64,000 nt of DNA, from contig CANQGQ010000013.1 in assembly GCA_947623305.1 (NCBI GenBank), forward strand, positions 1-64,000, in the 5' to 3' direction. Position 1 is the first letter of the stretch; each line of letters starts with the position of its first letter. The position numbers were made by a program, and so were the translations under genes. Below are positions 1 through 8,681 of the stretch, piece by piece. The notes beneath the pieces were generated by a model. That model was not told the DNA's origin and made no database searches. It worked only from the letters and a program-made list of their open reading frames with translations. This DNA is from an uncultured Alistipes sp. Lineage in GTDB: Bacteria; Bacteroidota; Bacteroidia; Bacteroidales; Rikenellaceae.

Positions 1-174
1 CACTATAAAGTAGTCGACCGCTATTTCGCCTATTTCTTCCTCGATAAATCTATTACGTCGCGAGAGGTCGAATTGGTTCCCAACGACGGAATCGGCCTGC
101 GATTCGTTACCGATCCGGCTCGTATCGAACTTATAAACGAGGTACACCAATCTCATGAAATGCCCACCGAATAG
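1..174 (+). CDS. 3' end of an unidentified conjugation-region gene
   Basis: Frame 1 is open from the window edge to a TAG at 172-174 and encodes 57 residues ending HEMPTE. It lies 21 bases upstream of traQ on the same strand, so it is probably part of the tra operon. In CTnDOT the genes before traQ are traO and traP, but this tail does not look like the C-terminus of either as I remember them, so I do not name it. It is absent from the ORF track because the start lies outside the window. Confidence 0.6.
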   Translation, partial: HYKVVDRYFAYFFLDKSITSREVELVPNDGIGLRFVTDPARIELINEVHQSHEMPTE

Positions 175-195
175 CAAACAAAATTCAAGAAAACC

Positions 196-615
196 ATGAA
201 AAAACGGCTTTATTTATTAACCGGTCTATTGCTAACGGCTGTCGCCTGCAACAACGAGCTGGATATACAACAGGCGTATGCTTTCCGATTGGAAACCATG
301 CCTGTGCAGACGCGCATCGTATGTGGAGAAACGGCTGAAATACGTTGCACGCTCGTCCGTGAGGGCGAGTACGACGGCGCACGATACACGATCCGCTACT
401 TTCAACCCGACGGCAAGGGAGAACTACGCATGGACGACGGAACGCTGTTCCTACCCAACGACCGCTATCCCCTCACGAGAGAGGAGTTTCGACTCTACTA
501 CACCTCCGCGTCGACCGACCAACAGACTATCGACATTTACGTCGAGGATAACTTTGGGCAGTGCGAACAGCTGACTTTCGCATTTCAAAACGAAAGTGAA
601 GAAACGGAAGAATAA
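196..615 (+). CDS. traQ: Conjugative transposon protein TraQ (DUF3872)
   Basis: This 139-residue protein matches the TraQ/DUF3872 family of Bacteroidetes conjugative transposons, with the conserved core IRYFQPDGKGELRMDDGT, then FLPNDRYPL and STDQQ. The N-terminus is a lipoprotein-type signal with a lipobox ending at Cys18 (LTAVAC), so it is probably exported and anchored at the envelope near the mating apparatus. The length is usual for the family. It is the last recognisable tra gene before cargo. Its exact role in conjugation is not established. Confidence 0.9.
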   Translation: MKKRLYLLTGLLLTAVACNNELDIQQAYAFRLETMPVQTRIVCGETAEIRCTLVREGEYDGARYTIRYFQPDGKGELRMDDGTLFLPNDRYPLTREEFRLYYTSASTDQQTIDIYVEDNFGQCEQLTFAFQNESEETEE

Positions 616-677
616 ACCTATTTCATGGCCGAGACGCTCTTATTACGGGAGTGTCTCGGTCGATTTACTATACGACC

Positions 678-2558
678 ATGACCGAACAAGAAAAACAAGA
701 CATGGCATTCCTCGACAAAGGAATGCAAATCGCGGATCGACCATACGGCCTGTTAATCGACATTCCGCCGGAACGCCGTACGGCAAAAGTCTGCCACCAT
801 GCGGTGAAGCTCTCGGCACGGAATCTTAAACATGTTCCCGAAGCACTCAAAACGCCCCGTTTGTGCCGGACAGCAGTCCGGCGCGGAGGTGAAGCTCTCG
901 CATTCGTACCGAAAGAACGCATTACACCGAGATTATGCCGCATAGCCGTCGGTAATTACAGCTATGCGTTGGCTTCCGTTCCTGTTCCGCTCCGCACGCG
1001 GAACCTCTGTATGCAAGCGGTTCGCCGTAACGGCTGGGCATTGGCCGATGTTCCCGAAAAGGTCAAAACGCCGCGTATGTGTCGCGAGGCGTTGAAAAGG
1101 CTCGGAAGTTCTGATTCGGACATCTTGGCCCATATCCCGTTCCCGGAAGTCTGCATAGAGGGAATAAGAAAGTTCGAGCACGGATTCCATGACCCGCATC
1201 TGATTTTCTCGATCATTGACCCGGCCGTTCTGACCGAAGCACTTGCACTCGAAGGTATCCGCATGAGTGCGTCGTGCCTGACACTGCTGCCTCCAAAATT
1301 CCGAACGGAGAAAGTCTGCATGGCAGCAGTCGAGAAAAACGGAATCTTATTGCACGCAGTACCGGAGCATTTGCGAACGAAAGCATTGTGCGAAGCGGCC
1401 GTATCGTCGGACTTCCGTGCATTGGATGATGTTCCGCACGAATTGAAAACACCGGAACTATGTCGCAAAGCATTGGAAAAGACGGGCGACCTACGGCCGC
1501 TTTATCATATTCCGCATCGGGAAATCCATGAACACGTATTGGAAACCTACTGCGACGGTTATACGAAGACGAGAGAATTCATAGGCTGCATGAATCCGCT
1601 TTACATGACACCGCAATTGGCGGAACGTGTATTTCTGAAAGAGCCGGAGTTATTCGTTCTGCTACCCGAACATTGTAAGGATCGGGAACTGTGTGAAACG
1701 GCAGTTCGACATGAAGGGTCTTATCTGCGCTGTGTTCCCGAAACGATGAAAACGTGGGATTTGTGTATGGATGCCATACGATGCAGTCCGTATGCCATTC
1801 GGTATATTCCCGATGAAATGAAGACACCAGAACTTTATTTGCGGCTCGTTAAGGAGAATCCGCGTAATCTGAACGGAATTCCATTCGAGGAACGCACACC
1901 GCAGATGTGCCGGATAGCATTCGACAATACCTATGGCAAGGACAAGACGGACTTTTCCGTTATTTCGTCGCTGACCGATCCGGCGATGGTGCTGCAAGCG
2001 ATGCGAGAACAGAACGACCCGAAAAGGATCGGATTTCTGATGGATATATTACCGGCCCGCTTGATTACTGCCGAAATCGCATTGGGAGCCGTACGAAAAA
2101 ACGGCGACGTGCTGCATTGCGTACCGCAGGGAGCTATTACGCCCCAAATAGCGGAAATTGCCGTGCGGAACGAGCCGAGAAACATTCGATGGGTACCGCG
2201 AGAACTGCGCACACCGGATATGTGTTTGTGTGCCGAAGCTGCATACCCGGAGTTGCAAATTTATGTTCCCGACGAAATTGCGCAAGGGCACAACATCTAT
2301 TCGTTTCATCGCAAAGCCGATGAGACCTTGCGCCAACCGCTCGGATACGAGGAGTATAAACGGCTTTATGCAGGAGAACCTGTCCTTGTAAAAAATGTGC
2401 AGACGAGGATAGGTGTGCTGGATTGCTGCGAAGTCCGCTATGACCGCAAGGAAAAGCGACTGGCATTACGGATGATAACGCCGAAGCGAGAGAATGTATT
2501 GGAGAAAAGGAAGCCGACCATAAAGCCCCCGAAGAAAAGTAAGGGCATAAAGATGTGA
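678..2558 (+). CDS. DUF4116 repeat protein (ICE cargo)
   Basis: The protein has about 626 residues built almost entirely from a degenerate repeat of about 23-25 residues, of the kind KTPRLCRTAVRRGGEALAFV, which is the DUF4116 pattern. More than a dozen copies can be read, some degenerate. There is no signal peptide, so it is probably cytoplasmic, with a stacked helical solenoid likely. I chose the ATG at 678; the track starts at a GTG at 651. The last 60 or so residues are basic and non-repetitive (ending KPPKKSKGIKM). It lies between traQ and a histone-like gene. Function is unknown; the repeat suggests protein binding. Confidence 0.8.
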   Translation: MTEQEKQDMAFLDKGMQIADRPYGLLIDIPPERRTAKVCHHAVKLSARNLKHVPEALKTPRLCRTAVRRGGEALAFVPKERITPRLCRIAVGNYSYALASVPVPLRTRNLCMQAVRRNGWALADVPEKVKTPRMCREALKRLGSSDSDILAHIPFPEVCIEGIRKFEHGFHDPHLIFSIIDPAVLTEALALEGIRMSASCLTLLPPKFRTEKVCMAAVEKNGILLHAVPEHLRTKALCEAAVSSDFRALDDVPHELKTPELCRKALEKTGDLRPLYHIPHREIHEHVLETYCDGYTKTREFIGCMNPLYMTPQLAERVFLKEPELFVLLPEHCKDRELCETAVRHEGSYLRCVPETMKTWDLCMDAIRCSPYAIRYIPDEMKTPELYLRLVKENPRNLNGIPFEERTPQMCRIAFDNTYGKDKTDFSVISSLTDPAMVLQAMREQNDPKRIGFLMDILPARLITAEIALGAVRKNGDVLHCVPQGAITPQIAEIAVRNEPRNIRWVPRELRTPDMCLCAEAAYPELQIYVPDEIAQGHNIYSFHRKADETLRQPLGYEEYKRLYAGEPVLVKNVQTRIGVLDCCEVRYDRKEKRLALRMITPKRENVLEKRKPTIKPPKKSKGIKM

Positions 2559-2583
2559 TGGGATATTGAGCAAATGTTGGGGT

Positions 2584-2614
2584 TTTGCATAAACCGCATC
2601 TTTCATTACCTTTG
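2584..2614 (+). promoter_or_regulatory. Bacteroidetes promoter for the histone-like gene
   Basis: TTTG at 2584-2587 and TACCTTTG at 2607-2614 are separated by 19 bases, an exact match to the Bacteroidetes sigma-ABfr consensus. The histone-like ATG follows at 2643. The promoter starts only 26 bases after the end of the DUF4116 gene. Confidence 0.75.
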
Positions 2615-2642
2615 TGCTGCTAATCAACAAATAACTGAAGAT

Positions 2643-2819
2643 ATGAAAGAGTTAGTCGCAAAAATCCAAGAGACATACGCCGCATTCCAGAGCGATGCCG
2701 TCGCACAAGTCGAGAAAGGGAACAAAGCGGCCGGCACCCGCGCCCGTAAGGCATCGTTGCAGGTTGAAAAGTTGCTGAAGGAGTTTCGCAAGGTATCGGT
2801 AGAAGAAGCGAAAAAGTAA
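2643..2819 (+). CDS. Histone H1-like DNA-binding protein (Hc1 family)
   Basis: A 58-residue, Lys/Arg/Ala-rich protein (MKELVAKIQETYAAFQSDAV, then GNKAAGTRARKA and KEFRKVSVEEAKK) that matches the small histone H1-like proteins common in Bacteroidetes chromosomes and mobile elements. It probably binds DNA non-specifically. The track begins it upstream at 2574, but the ATG at 2643 gives the usual family N-terminus and sits just behind the promoter. A terminator hairpin follows. Confidence 0.85.
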   Translation: MKELVAKIQETYAAFQSDAVAQVEKGNKAAGTRARKASLQVEKLLKEFRKVSVEEAKK

Positions 2820-2838
2820 ATTTATCGGCTATCGAAAA

Positions 2839-2873
2839 CAAAGAGCTGTCAGTATAAACTGGCAGCTCTTTTT
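2839..2873 (+). terminator. Terminator after the histone-like gene
   Basis: The hairpin AAGAGCTGTCAGT - ATAA - ACTGGCAGCTCTT is followed by TTTTTAT. Its symmetric A/T flanks could also stop abiH transcription coming from the other side. Confidence 0.75.
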
Positions 2874-2903
2874 ATGAAGAAAAATTTACGTTTATCCTCA
2901 TCA

Positions 2904-4241
2904 TTATTCGGTTGTAACTTCCATCATCGGCCGACAATAGGTCTTATTGACGACACGATCGCGCATCAGTCGCATATCGTTGAAATTGCGCGAGATATTC
3001 TGAACGATTTCGATGTAGTTGTCCGTGCCGTCCGGTTTTTCGTAATAGAACGGCTTAATCGACACACAGTTTTTATGCTCAAAAAGCGTATTGAGCAATG
3101 TACGGTCAGAAATTCCGCACGAATGCCCCATAATATAAATCTGAAACGGTGCGGAATCTATGAACGAAAGCAATTTGCGATAGTTATCCGTTTCAAGGTA
3201 GCAAATGGATTTGATGTTCTTCAAATAGTCGTTATCGTTCAACTTGGCGATCGCCTTGTAATCGTCATCCAGCTCATCCCCGTAGCCGAATATAATCGGA
3301 TTCTTCTCGTTGCCCAACTCGCCATGAATATGGTTTACCTTGAACTCGGAGCCTTTCGTAAGATATAGGTCTGCGGTTTTTGTATAATTGAAATTCAACA
3401 ATAAGATTTGGTCGGGCCACAAAAAACAATCGGGAACAATACTTCGCTGTTTATTTACATTTTGGATGTGTTTTATAAAATCGAAAGATTTTGTTTTTTC
3501 AGAATCTTTCGACTCGACAACAACCGATTCTCCATAATTGTCAATGTCGGAATGGTTGTACAAATATTCCCATCCAAATCGGCTTAAAAAATACCGTATT
3601 TCATATTCATTTTTAGTAAATATATATTCTAACCGATTGATTAAAAACTGCTCGAATTTTGCATTTTCGCTATTCGATATATCGTTCGGATTGAATGGCT
3701 CATAGATAATTTGTCGAATGCAATCCTTTACAAGTTCCGGCTTAATGAATTTAGCCTGAATATATGCCAAATAAACAACAAGATTCTCTTCCAATATCTT
3801 CAACTCATCGTTGAGTTTATTCGGATCAGCATACTCGCATTCGTCCTGTTTGAAAATCTTTGTTAGCCAATGATAATATACAGCCTCAATATCCACCCAG
3901 GACTTTGTTTCGATAGCCTTGTTTATTGCTTCGAAAAATCTGCTTTCGTATTTGAAATGATCGTTGAAGAACGTATCATAGCGTTCTGTCATAGTGATCT
4001 CTCCCACATTGTTTACATATCGAAACATATTATTACTCAGCATCCACCGAAACTTCTCCATGAGTTTTCGATCTTCCGAATTGGAAATTTCGACAGAACA
4101 TAGACCATCGATTAGTTCGTATTCACCTTCCAATAATCTGAGTTTTAGAGTAAAATAATATCCGCGGATAAAATCCGCATAACTTGTTTTCAGTCCATGC
4201 GCCAAATCGAAACCGTTGCCGATAAGTATTATCCTGTTCAT
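2904..4241 (-). CDS. AbiH-family abortive infection protein
   Basis: A 445-residue protein with the AbiH N-terminal motif (MNRIILIGNGFDLAHGLKTS), the mid motif IIFGYGDELDD and the C-terminal GHSCGISDRTLLNTLF. AbiH was first described in Lactococcus as a phage abortive-infection determinant; the mechanism is not settled. I start at the Met inside the track ORF (cat at 4239-4241), where the family motif begins. The gene is visibly AT-richer than its neighbours, transcribed against them, and has its own likely promoter (TATCTTTG on the minus strand at 4276-4269), all suggesting a separately acquired defence cargo. Confidence 0.88.
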   Translation of the reverse strand: MNRIILIGNGFDLAHGLKTSYADFIRGYYFTLKLRLLEGEYELIDGLCSVEISNSEDRKLMEKFRWMLSNNMFRYVNNVGEITMTERYDTFFNDHFKYESRFFEAINKAIETKSWVDIEAVYYHWLTKIFKQDECEYADPNKLNDELKILEENLVVYLAYIQAKFIKPELVKDCIRQIIYEPFNPNDISNSENAKFEQFLINRLEYIFTKNEYEIRYFLSRFGWEYLYNHSDIDNYGESVVVESKDSEKTKSFDFIKHIQNVNKQRSIVPDCFLWPDQILLLNFNYTKTADLYLTKGSEFKVNHIHGELGNEKNPIIFGYGDELDDDYKAIAKLNDNDYLKNIKSICYLETDNYRKLLSFIDSAPFQIYIMGHSCGISDRTLLNTLFEHKNCVSIKPFYYEKPDGTDNYIEIVQNISRNFNDMRLMRDRVVNKTYCRPMMEVTTE

Positions 4242-4340
4242 ATGTATTTTTGTTCTATAAGAGTTCAACAAAGATACACTGCTATCCCGATTGTTTGTTC
4301 TAAAAAGTCCGACATTTTCGGAATCACGAAGCTAATTCGC

Positions 4341-4348
4341 TATCTTTG
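4341..4348 (+). promoter_or_regulatory. Promoter -7 element TATCTTTG
   Basis: TATCTTTG lies about 75 bases before the 95-residue ORF at 4422, and is divergent from a second TATCTTTG that reads toward abiH. No clean TTTG is seen at the -33 position. Confidence 0.45.
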
Positions 4349-4421
4349 CAGTCGGCAGCCTATTCATGTCGTATTGTACGGTATTTGTCTGCGATAAGTC
4401 AAATCAAAACAATGAAGATAA

Positions 4422-4709
4422 ATGAATCCTCTAAATCGACCGTCCATGAACGAGAAGCTGAATCGGGTAATCGGCATGTACGGCATTACCTTGACAGACA
4501 AACATTTTATTATCCCCAATAAGGAAGAATATGGTGTGCTTTATAACGACGGGGAGATCGGGTACGATGAAATCGCCGGTATAGACGTCGACGGGGCTTT
4601 CGTGCGGATCCGTTTGACGAACGGCTACCTGTTTCGGCTCTATTGTCGGGAACCGCTTTTGACTTGTACTTACATGAACAGTACGGCCAACGATCCGCTG
4701 TCGTTTTGA
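4422..4709 (+). CDS. Small hypothetical protein
   Basis: A 95-residue protein I do not recognise. It has no signal peptide or membrane segment; the middle (YGVLYNDGEIGYDEIAGIDV) looks like a short beta-rich domain. An alternative start is the Met at 4446 (MNEKLNRVIG). It stands alone between divergent abiH and a bidirectional terminator, behind a TATCTTTG element. Confidence 0.55.
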   Translation: MNPLNRPSMNEKLNRVIGMYGITLTDKHFIIPNKEEYGVLYNDGEIGYDEIAGIDVDGAFVRIRLTNGYLFRLYCREPLLTCTYMNSTANDPLSF

Positions 4710-4764
4710 ATAACAGCGAGAGGTTATTATAAAAAATCCGACTTGAACGGAAGTCGGAGCGGAC

Positions 4765-4798
4765 AAAAAATCCGGCGGTTGTTACCGCCGGATTTTTT
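4765..4798. terminator. Bidirectional terminator
   Basis: AAAAAATCCGGCGGT and ACCGCCGGATTTTTT form a 15-bp perfect stem with a 4-base loop. It separates the plus-strand small ORF from the converging CTn operon. Confidence 0.9.
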
Positions 4799-4816
4799 CG
4801 CGCCATAAGGCCGGCC

Positions 4817-5008
4817 TTACTCGGAAGTCGTATCTTTCGCTTGCAGTTCGAGCAGTTGTTTCAGCATATAGGCATAATTCTCGCCTATGGTATGCCCCGA
4901 CGGCATTTTGTAGGGACTGTCAATGCAATCTCGGCATTGTTCGATGGCCTTGTCCAAATCGGTAACGGTTACGGGTTTTCCCTCCAAATCTTTGATATTC
5001 GTCTTCAT
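4817..5008 (-). CDS. Small conserved conjugative-transposon protein
   Basis: A 63-residue protein beginning MKTNIKDLEGKPVTVTDLDK, resembling short proteins found next to DUF3873 genes in Bacteroidetes conjugative transposons. The track extends it to 5260, but that part overlaps the next gene in another frame and carries no recognisable sequence, so the Met at 5008 is chosen. It is the last gene of the minus-strand operon that starts at 8933. Function unknown. Confidence 0.7.
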   Translation of the reverse strand: MKTNIKDLEGKPVTVTDLDKAIEQCRDCIDSPYKMPSGHTIGENYAYMLKQLLELQAKDTTSE

Positions 5009-5097
5009 TTTTCCAAACTTTATATGCCGCCGCGAAAGGCGGCGAAAAATTATAACGACCGGAGGGTGCAATAAAAAAGTCGCCCTCAGGTTATTAT

Positions 5098-5361
5098 TCA
5101 CTCTGCCGTTATTCGTTCGATACGCATGTTTTGCATCAACCACGCCCGAACATGCGGCATATTGTATTCGGAAGTGATGACCGCCGTACGGTCGTCGGCC
5201 CATGTAAAGCGGGTGCTTTCGTAGTTGTCTATCCACGCTTTCAAGGTCGAAACGCCCCATGTTCGGCTATCCTCGAAGAAAGTATCCACAACCGTTCTCG
5301 GTTCGGTGAAAGTTACGATTAACGTATCGTATGCGGGGTTATATGTTGCTTCGGTATTCAT
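5098..5361 (-). CDS. Hypothetical conjugative-transposon protein
   Basis: 87 residues (MNTEATYNPAYDTLIVTFTE...), not recognised. Soluble, no signal peptide. I use the Met at 5361 rather than the track's 5571, because the extension overlaps the DUF3873 gene. It sits 17 bases downstream of the DUF3873 gene on the same strand. Confidence 0.65.
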   Translation of the reverse strand: MNTEATYNPAYDTLIVTFTEPRTVVDTFFEDSRTWGVSTLKAWIDNYESTRFTWADDRTAVITSEYNMPHVRAWLMQNMRIERITAE

Positions 5362-5378
5362 AATAGGATAAGGTTTTA

Positions 5379-5618
5379 TTATTCGTTTAACATTCGGTTT
5401 CTGTCCGCGAGCCAAGCATCGCGTTTTTCGCGGCATTTGTCGAGCGTCGGAGCGACGCACGAGAACAATTCGCCGTCCGTGTGGCGGTAGTCGTATTGGC
5501 AATACCGGTTCCGTTTGCGTGGACGTGGCATAAGGTCGAAATACTCGTATCGTTCCTCTCCCGTCGGGCAAACCGATACGCCGGTTACGGTCATCTTCGT
5601 TGTTTCCATCGTTATCAT
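5379..5618 (-). CDS. DUF3873 family protein
   Basis: 79 residues with the DUF3873 hallmark CQYDYRHTDGELFSCVAPTL followed by KCREKRDAWLADR. The family is found almost only in Bacteroidetes conjugative transposons and has no known role. Met at 5609 is an equally good start (METTKMTVTGVSVCP). Confidence 0.85.
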   Translation of the reverse strand: MITMETTKMTVTGVSVCPTGEERYEYFDLMPRPRKRNRYCQYDYRHTDGELFSCVAPTLDKCREKRDAWLADRNRMLNE

Positions 5619-5628
5619 TGTTTAGGGG

Positions 5629-5892
5629 TTAAAACTCTGCTATCATCAGTCGATGCGCGAAACACTGCGTCGGGTCGCTGGCCTTGCGCTGATACACCCA
5701 AAAGTGATGCGCACCGAAGCCGTAGACAAAATAGTCGTCGAGCGGGATTTGGGCTTTCAGTTTCTCGATACCTTGCCGCAGTTCGTTCTCGTTGCCGGCT
5801 AAAAGTATCGTGTTTGTCAGTCGGAGGTAAGCCTCCGTTACTTCGTCGCAATAAGGACAAAAGATTGTTTCGATCGTTACGTTCATAATCAC
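5629..5892 (-). CDS. Hypothetical conjugative-transposon protein
   Basis: 87 residues, with a single CPYC pair near the N-terminus (ETIFCPYCDEVTEAYL). CPYC resembles a thioredoxin/glutaredoxin pair or half a zinc site, but nothing else in the protein supports a redox fold. It lies 10 bases upstream of the DUF3873 gene in the same operon. Confidence 0.65.
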   Translation of the reverse strand: MIMNVTIETIFCPYCDEVTEAYLRLTNTILLAGNENELRQGIEKLKAQIPLDDYFVYGFGAHHFWVYQRKASDPTQCFAHRLMIAEF

Positions 5893-5911
5893 ATGATTTT
5901 AGGATTGTTCG

Positions 5912-7193
5912 TTAGGCAATCATACGTTGTACGATAAGGGGCATGTTCTTTCGGACGAGTTTCACGATGCGCTTGTGGTACTCGGTTTGCGAATTGCAGA
6001 CGCCGCGACTTTGCACGATGTCGAATGTCGCCAACGATACCTCGACCGTTTCGATGCGCTGCCCGCCGATGGACGCCGAAAGAATAAGCGAATCGGGACG
6101 TTTGTAGTAGGCATTGCTGAACACGCAGTGGTGCATGGCCTTTCCCTCCTCGTAGAACTCCCGCACGCTCTCCAATACGCGGACGGTGATTTTCTTGTCC
6201 GAAAACGCCAGCCCGAAGAATCGGGACTTCTGCTCCCGATAGGTCGATTCGTTTTCACGGATGCGACGCTGCTGCTCTTCGAGGCGTTCGCGCTCGATAC
6301 GCTCCTGCCGTTTGTGCATCCAGCGGTCGTGCTCGGCCTGCAAGTCGGTCGGACAAACGTATTTCGGATTGTGCAGGTCTTTTCCGAAGTTCCGCAATTC
6401 GTCGAGGTAGTCGCACCACAACGAACCGTCGGGAACGATATAACCGTTGCGTGCTGCGATTTTGACGGACGGCCAATAGGTGTCTATCCGGTCGTAACTA
6501 TGGAGCGAGAAATGCTGCAAGAGGGGAATTTGTCCGATTTTGAGCAGCGTTTCCAGCCGATTGCAGGCAAGCAGTCCATGAATCAGCCGGAACGGGGGTA
6601 AGTCCGTAGGTCTTGCCTGTAAATCCGCGCTGCCGCAGTTCGGGAATAATCGACATACGGGGATAAATCGCCTGCGGCAAAACGTCGTACAACTGTTTGT
6701 CGGGACGCACTTCCAAATCGCTCGACCATATCCAGCTGTCCGACCAGCCGAACATCGGGCGCAGTTTGGCCAGTGGCACGGTACGTCCGTCTGGAGCAAT
6801 CCAACGCTGTACTACCTCATCCATCCAATAGCCTGCTTTATGCCCGATTTTGCGATAGGTATTCACGAAGAAGAAGCGCAATACTTGAAAGCCTTTGCAG
6901 GTCGTGAGGACGCAGAAATAGGCACTCTCGGCAAAGATACGTTTACGGGTCTGCACGACCTGCAACTTGGTACCGCAGTTCGGGCAGATACTGCCGCAAA
7001 GGCTGTCGGCCAACGCTCCGTCGCTCTGCCACGTGTGGCCGCACTCCGTGCAGGTAATAACGCCTTTGGCGGTTCTGCGGCCGATGTGGTCGAAGCAATG
7101 GTGGCAGGCATAGGCTTCCTGCGCTTTGGTGATGCGGGGCAAACGGCGGCTCAAACGGGCGACTTCTTTCTGTATTTTGGTCTTGGGTTTCAT
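5912..7193 (-). pseudogene. PcfJ-like protein, interrupted by a frameshift
   Basis: Two overlapping frames together make one protein of about 426 residues. The N-terminal half (MKPKTKIQKEVARLSRRL, with two CxxC pairs, CHHC and CTEC, plus CPNC) runs to TYGLTP. The C-terminal half (PFRLIHGLLACNRLETLL ... MHHCVFSNAYYKR ... QRMIA) carries the PcfJ core. The switch occurs near 6595-6602 at a CCCCC run (minus strand); one extra C would restore a continuous frame. PcfJ-like proteins accompany conjugation regions; function poorly known. This may be a real pseudogene, a slippage-expressed gene or a base-call error. Confidence 0.8.
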
Positions 7194-7209
7194 GGTGTTC
7201 TGCTTTTGA

Positions 7210-7620
7210 TTAGAATAATAGGTTCATTTGCCGGTTATTGTCGCTCTGCTTCTTGGCGGCAGGCTTGCGCTGAGTAAGTTTAGCGTAGGCTTCGTTCTCG
7301 GCGCGCTTCATGGCATCGCGGTGTGCCTGCGCTTTCTCCTCCTCAGTCAGTTCGATGGTGTGATTGACCACGACGCGGCAGTTTACCGATTTGCCGACCT
7401 CGATGTCGGGTTCGTCGTAGTAGTGGAGCGCCATCGAATAAATCTCCTCGTCGGCGAAGCCGTTGCAGCCGCTCGCCCGCACTTCGTTCAGAATGTAGGT
7501 TGTGCAATCGTCGATGTTCTTCTTCGGGTCGGCATAACGCGCGGCGAAAAGTTCGTCCGTAGCGGCGCGATACTCCAAATAGGTCTGTATCGTCTGCTTG
7601 AAATAGTCCGTTGTTTTCAT
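7210..7620 (-). CDS. PcfK-like protein
   Basis: 136 residues starting MKTTDYFKQTIQTYLEYRAA and ending KKQSDNNRQMNLLF, matching the PcfK-like family that accompanies PcfJ genes on conjugative elements. The track ORF (to 8004) is inflated by an out-of-frame overlap with the next gene. A basic, charged C-terminus (AYAKLTQRKPAAKKQ) may contact nucleic acid; this is inference. It ends 16 bases before the pcfJ-like gene. Confidence 0.8.
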   Translation of the reverse strand: MKTTDYFKQTIQTYLEYRAATDELFAARYADPKKNIDDCTTYILNEVRASGCNGFADEEIYSMALHYYDEPDIEVGKSVNCRVVVNHTIELTEEEKAQAHRDAMKRAENEAYAKLTQRKPAAKKQSDNNRQMNLLF

Positions 7621-7664
7621 AATCGTCTCTTTTGCGGGGCGGTTACCCGCCCCTTGTTCAACCT

Positions 7665-8669
7665 CTATTCGTTCTTGCCGATAAGTCGGCGTACCTGCTC
7701 CTCTTTGCTCTTTTGGAATATCCAGCCCGCCTTCTTCTCGCCCTCGTGGGTCAGTCGGCTGTTGAAGCGTCCGCCGAGTGCGGATAACTCCGCCTTGATA
7801 GGCTTCGTGTCGCCGAATACGGCAATCGCCTTGTCGGAGTAGTCCACGAGGATGAAATCCCCCAGCACGACCGTTTCCGACCGCTTGCCCGACCGCTCCG
7901 CAGTCGCGCCCGACAAGCGGATGTTCTCCTCGTCGCCCGCCGTGTAGGCGAAATCTTCGATAGTCCGTTCGCGGTTGTATATGGGCGTTTTCTTGATAAT
8001 CCACCCGTAGTATTTGCTTTGGCCGAGATAGTAGCCTGCGCCCATCGAGTATTTCTCGCGGTGTTCGTACTCCTCGTTCGGTTCGGACAGATAGGCCGTT
8101 TCGGGGAAGTTGGCGGCATGTTTGCGCATCTCCGAAAACAAGTCCCGTGTATGCGAGGAGAAACCCAAAATCACGGTGCGGACGGTACGATAGGCGAAGT
8201 AGTCCGTCATGTGGTCGCTCTCGTCTTGGCGGAGTTCCGCGACGATGACCGCCTTTGCCGTCGGGGGCAGCATCGCGGCGAAGCGTTCGCGCCCGACAGC
8301 CTTTACTTGCTCGACCCGCTGCCGTTCCTGTTCGGCCTGCCGCGCCCGCTCTGCGGCTTTCTTCTCGGCTTCCTCCACGAGCAGGGCCACCTCGAAAGCG
8401 TCCATAAATTCGGGATTCTTATCGTCGTAGTATCTGCCGATGCCGTGCTTGCAGGAAAGAGGTTGCAGAATATCCGTGCGGTCTATTTCTTTCGTTTCGA
8501 GGTTCAGCAGATGATACATATAACCGTCTGCCGTATGCTCCACTTTGTAGACTACATAGCGGTTCATTGCCATGTAAGGCCCGTAACCGATGATGATTTG
8601 ATTCTCTTTGACTACCTGCACGGTCGTGTCCGTCGTCGTGCCGCCGAATAATGAAATGTACTTTGTCAT
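7665..8669 (-). CDS. Conserved conjugative-transposon protein with C-terminal SALGGRFN module
   Basis: 334 residues. The N-terminal half is beta-rich (IIIGYGPYMAMNRYVVYKVE), followed by a charged helical stretch (residues about 95-130, EEAEKKAAERARQAEQERQR). The C-terminal 60 residues (IAVFGDTKPIKAELSALGGR, then GWIFQKSKEEQVRRLI) form a module I recall at the ends of several large CTn-borne proteins. Function unknown. It is second in the minus-strand operon. Confidence 0.7.
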   Translation of the reverse strand: MTKYISLFGGTTTDTTVQVVKENQIIIGYGPYMAMNRYVVYKVEHTADGYMYHLLNLETKEIDRTDILQPLSCKHGIGRYYDDKNPEFMDAFEVALLVEEAEKKAAERARQAEQERQRVEQVKAVGRERFAAMLPPTAKAVIVAELRQDESDHMTDYFAYRTVRTVILGFSSHTRDLFSEMRKHAANFPETAYLSEPNEEYEHREKYSMGAGYYLGQSKYYGWIIKKTPIYNRERTIEDFAYTAGDEENIRLSGATAERSGKRSETVVLGDFILVDYSDKAIAVFGDTKPIKAELSALGGRFNSRLTHEGEKKAGWIFQKSKEEQVRRLIGKNE

Positions 8670-8681
8670 AGCTGTAAGTGT

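Noticed and set aside
1-174. Naming the first partial gene traO or traP from position
   Set aside because: The residues do not match the ends of those proteins as I know them.
2874-3368. 164-codon ORF opposite abiH
   Set aside because: Antisense of a clear AbiH gene and it begins inside a terminator.
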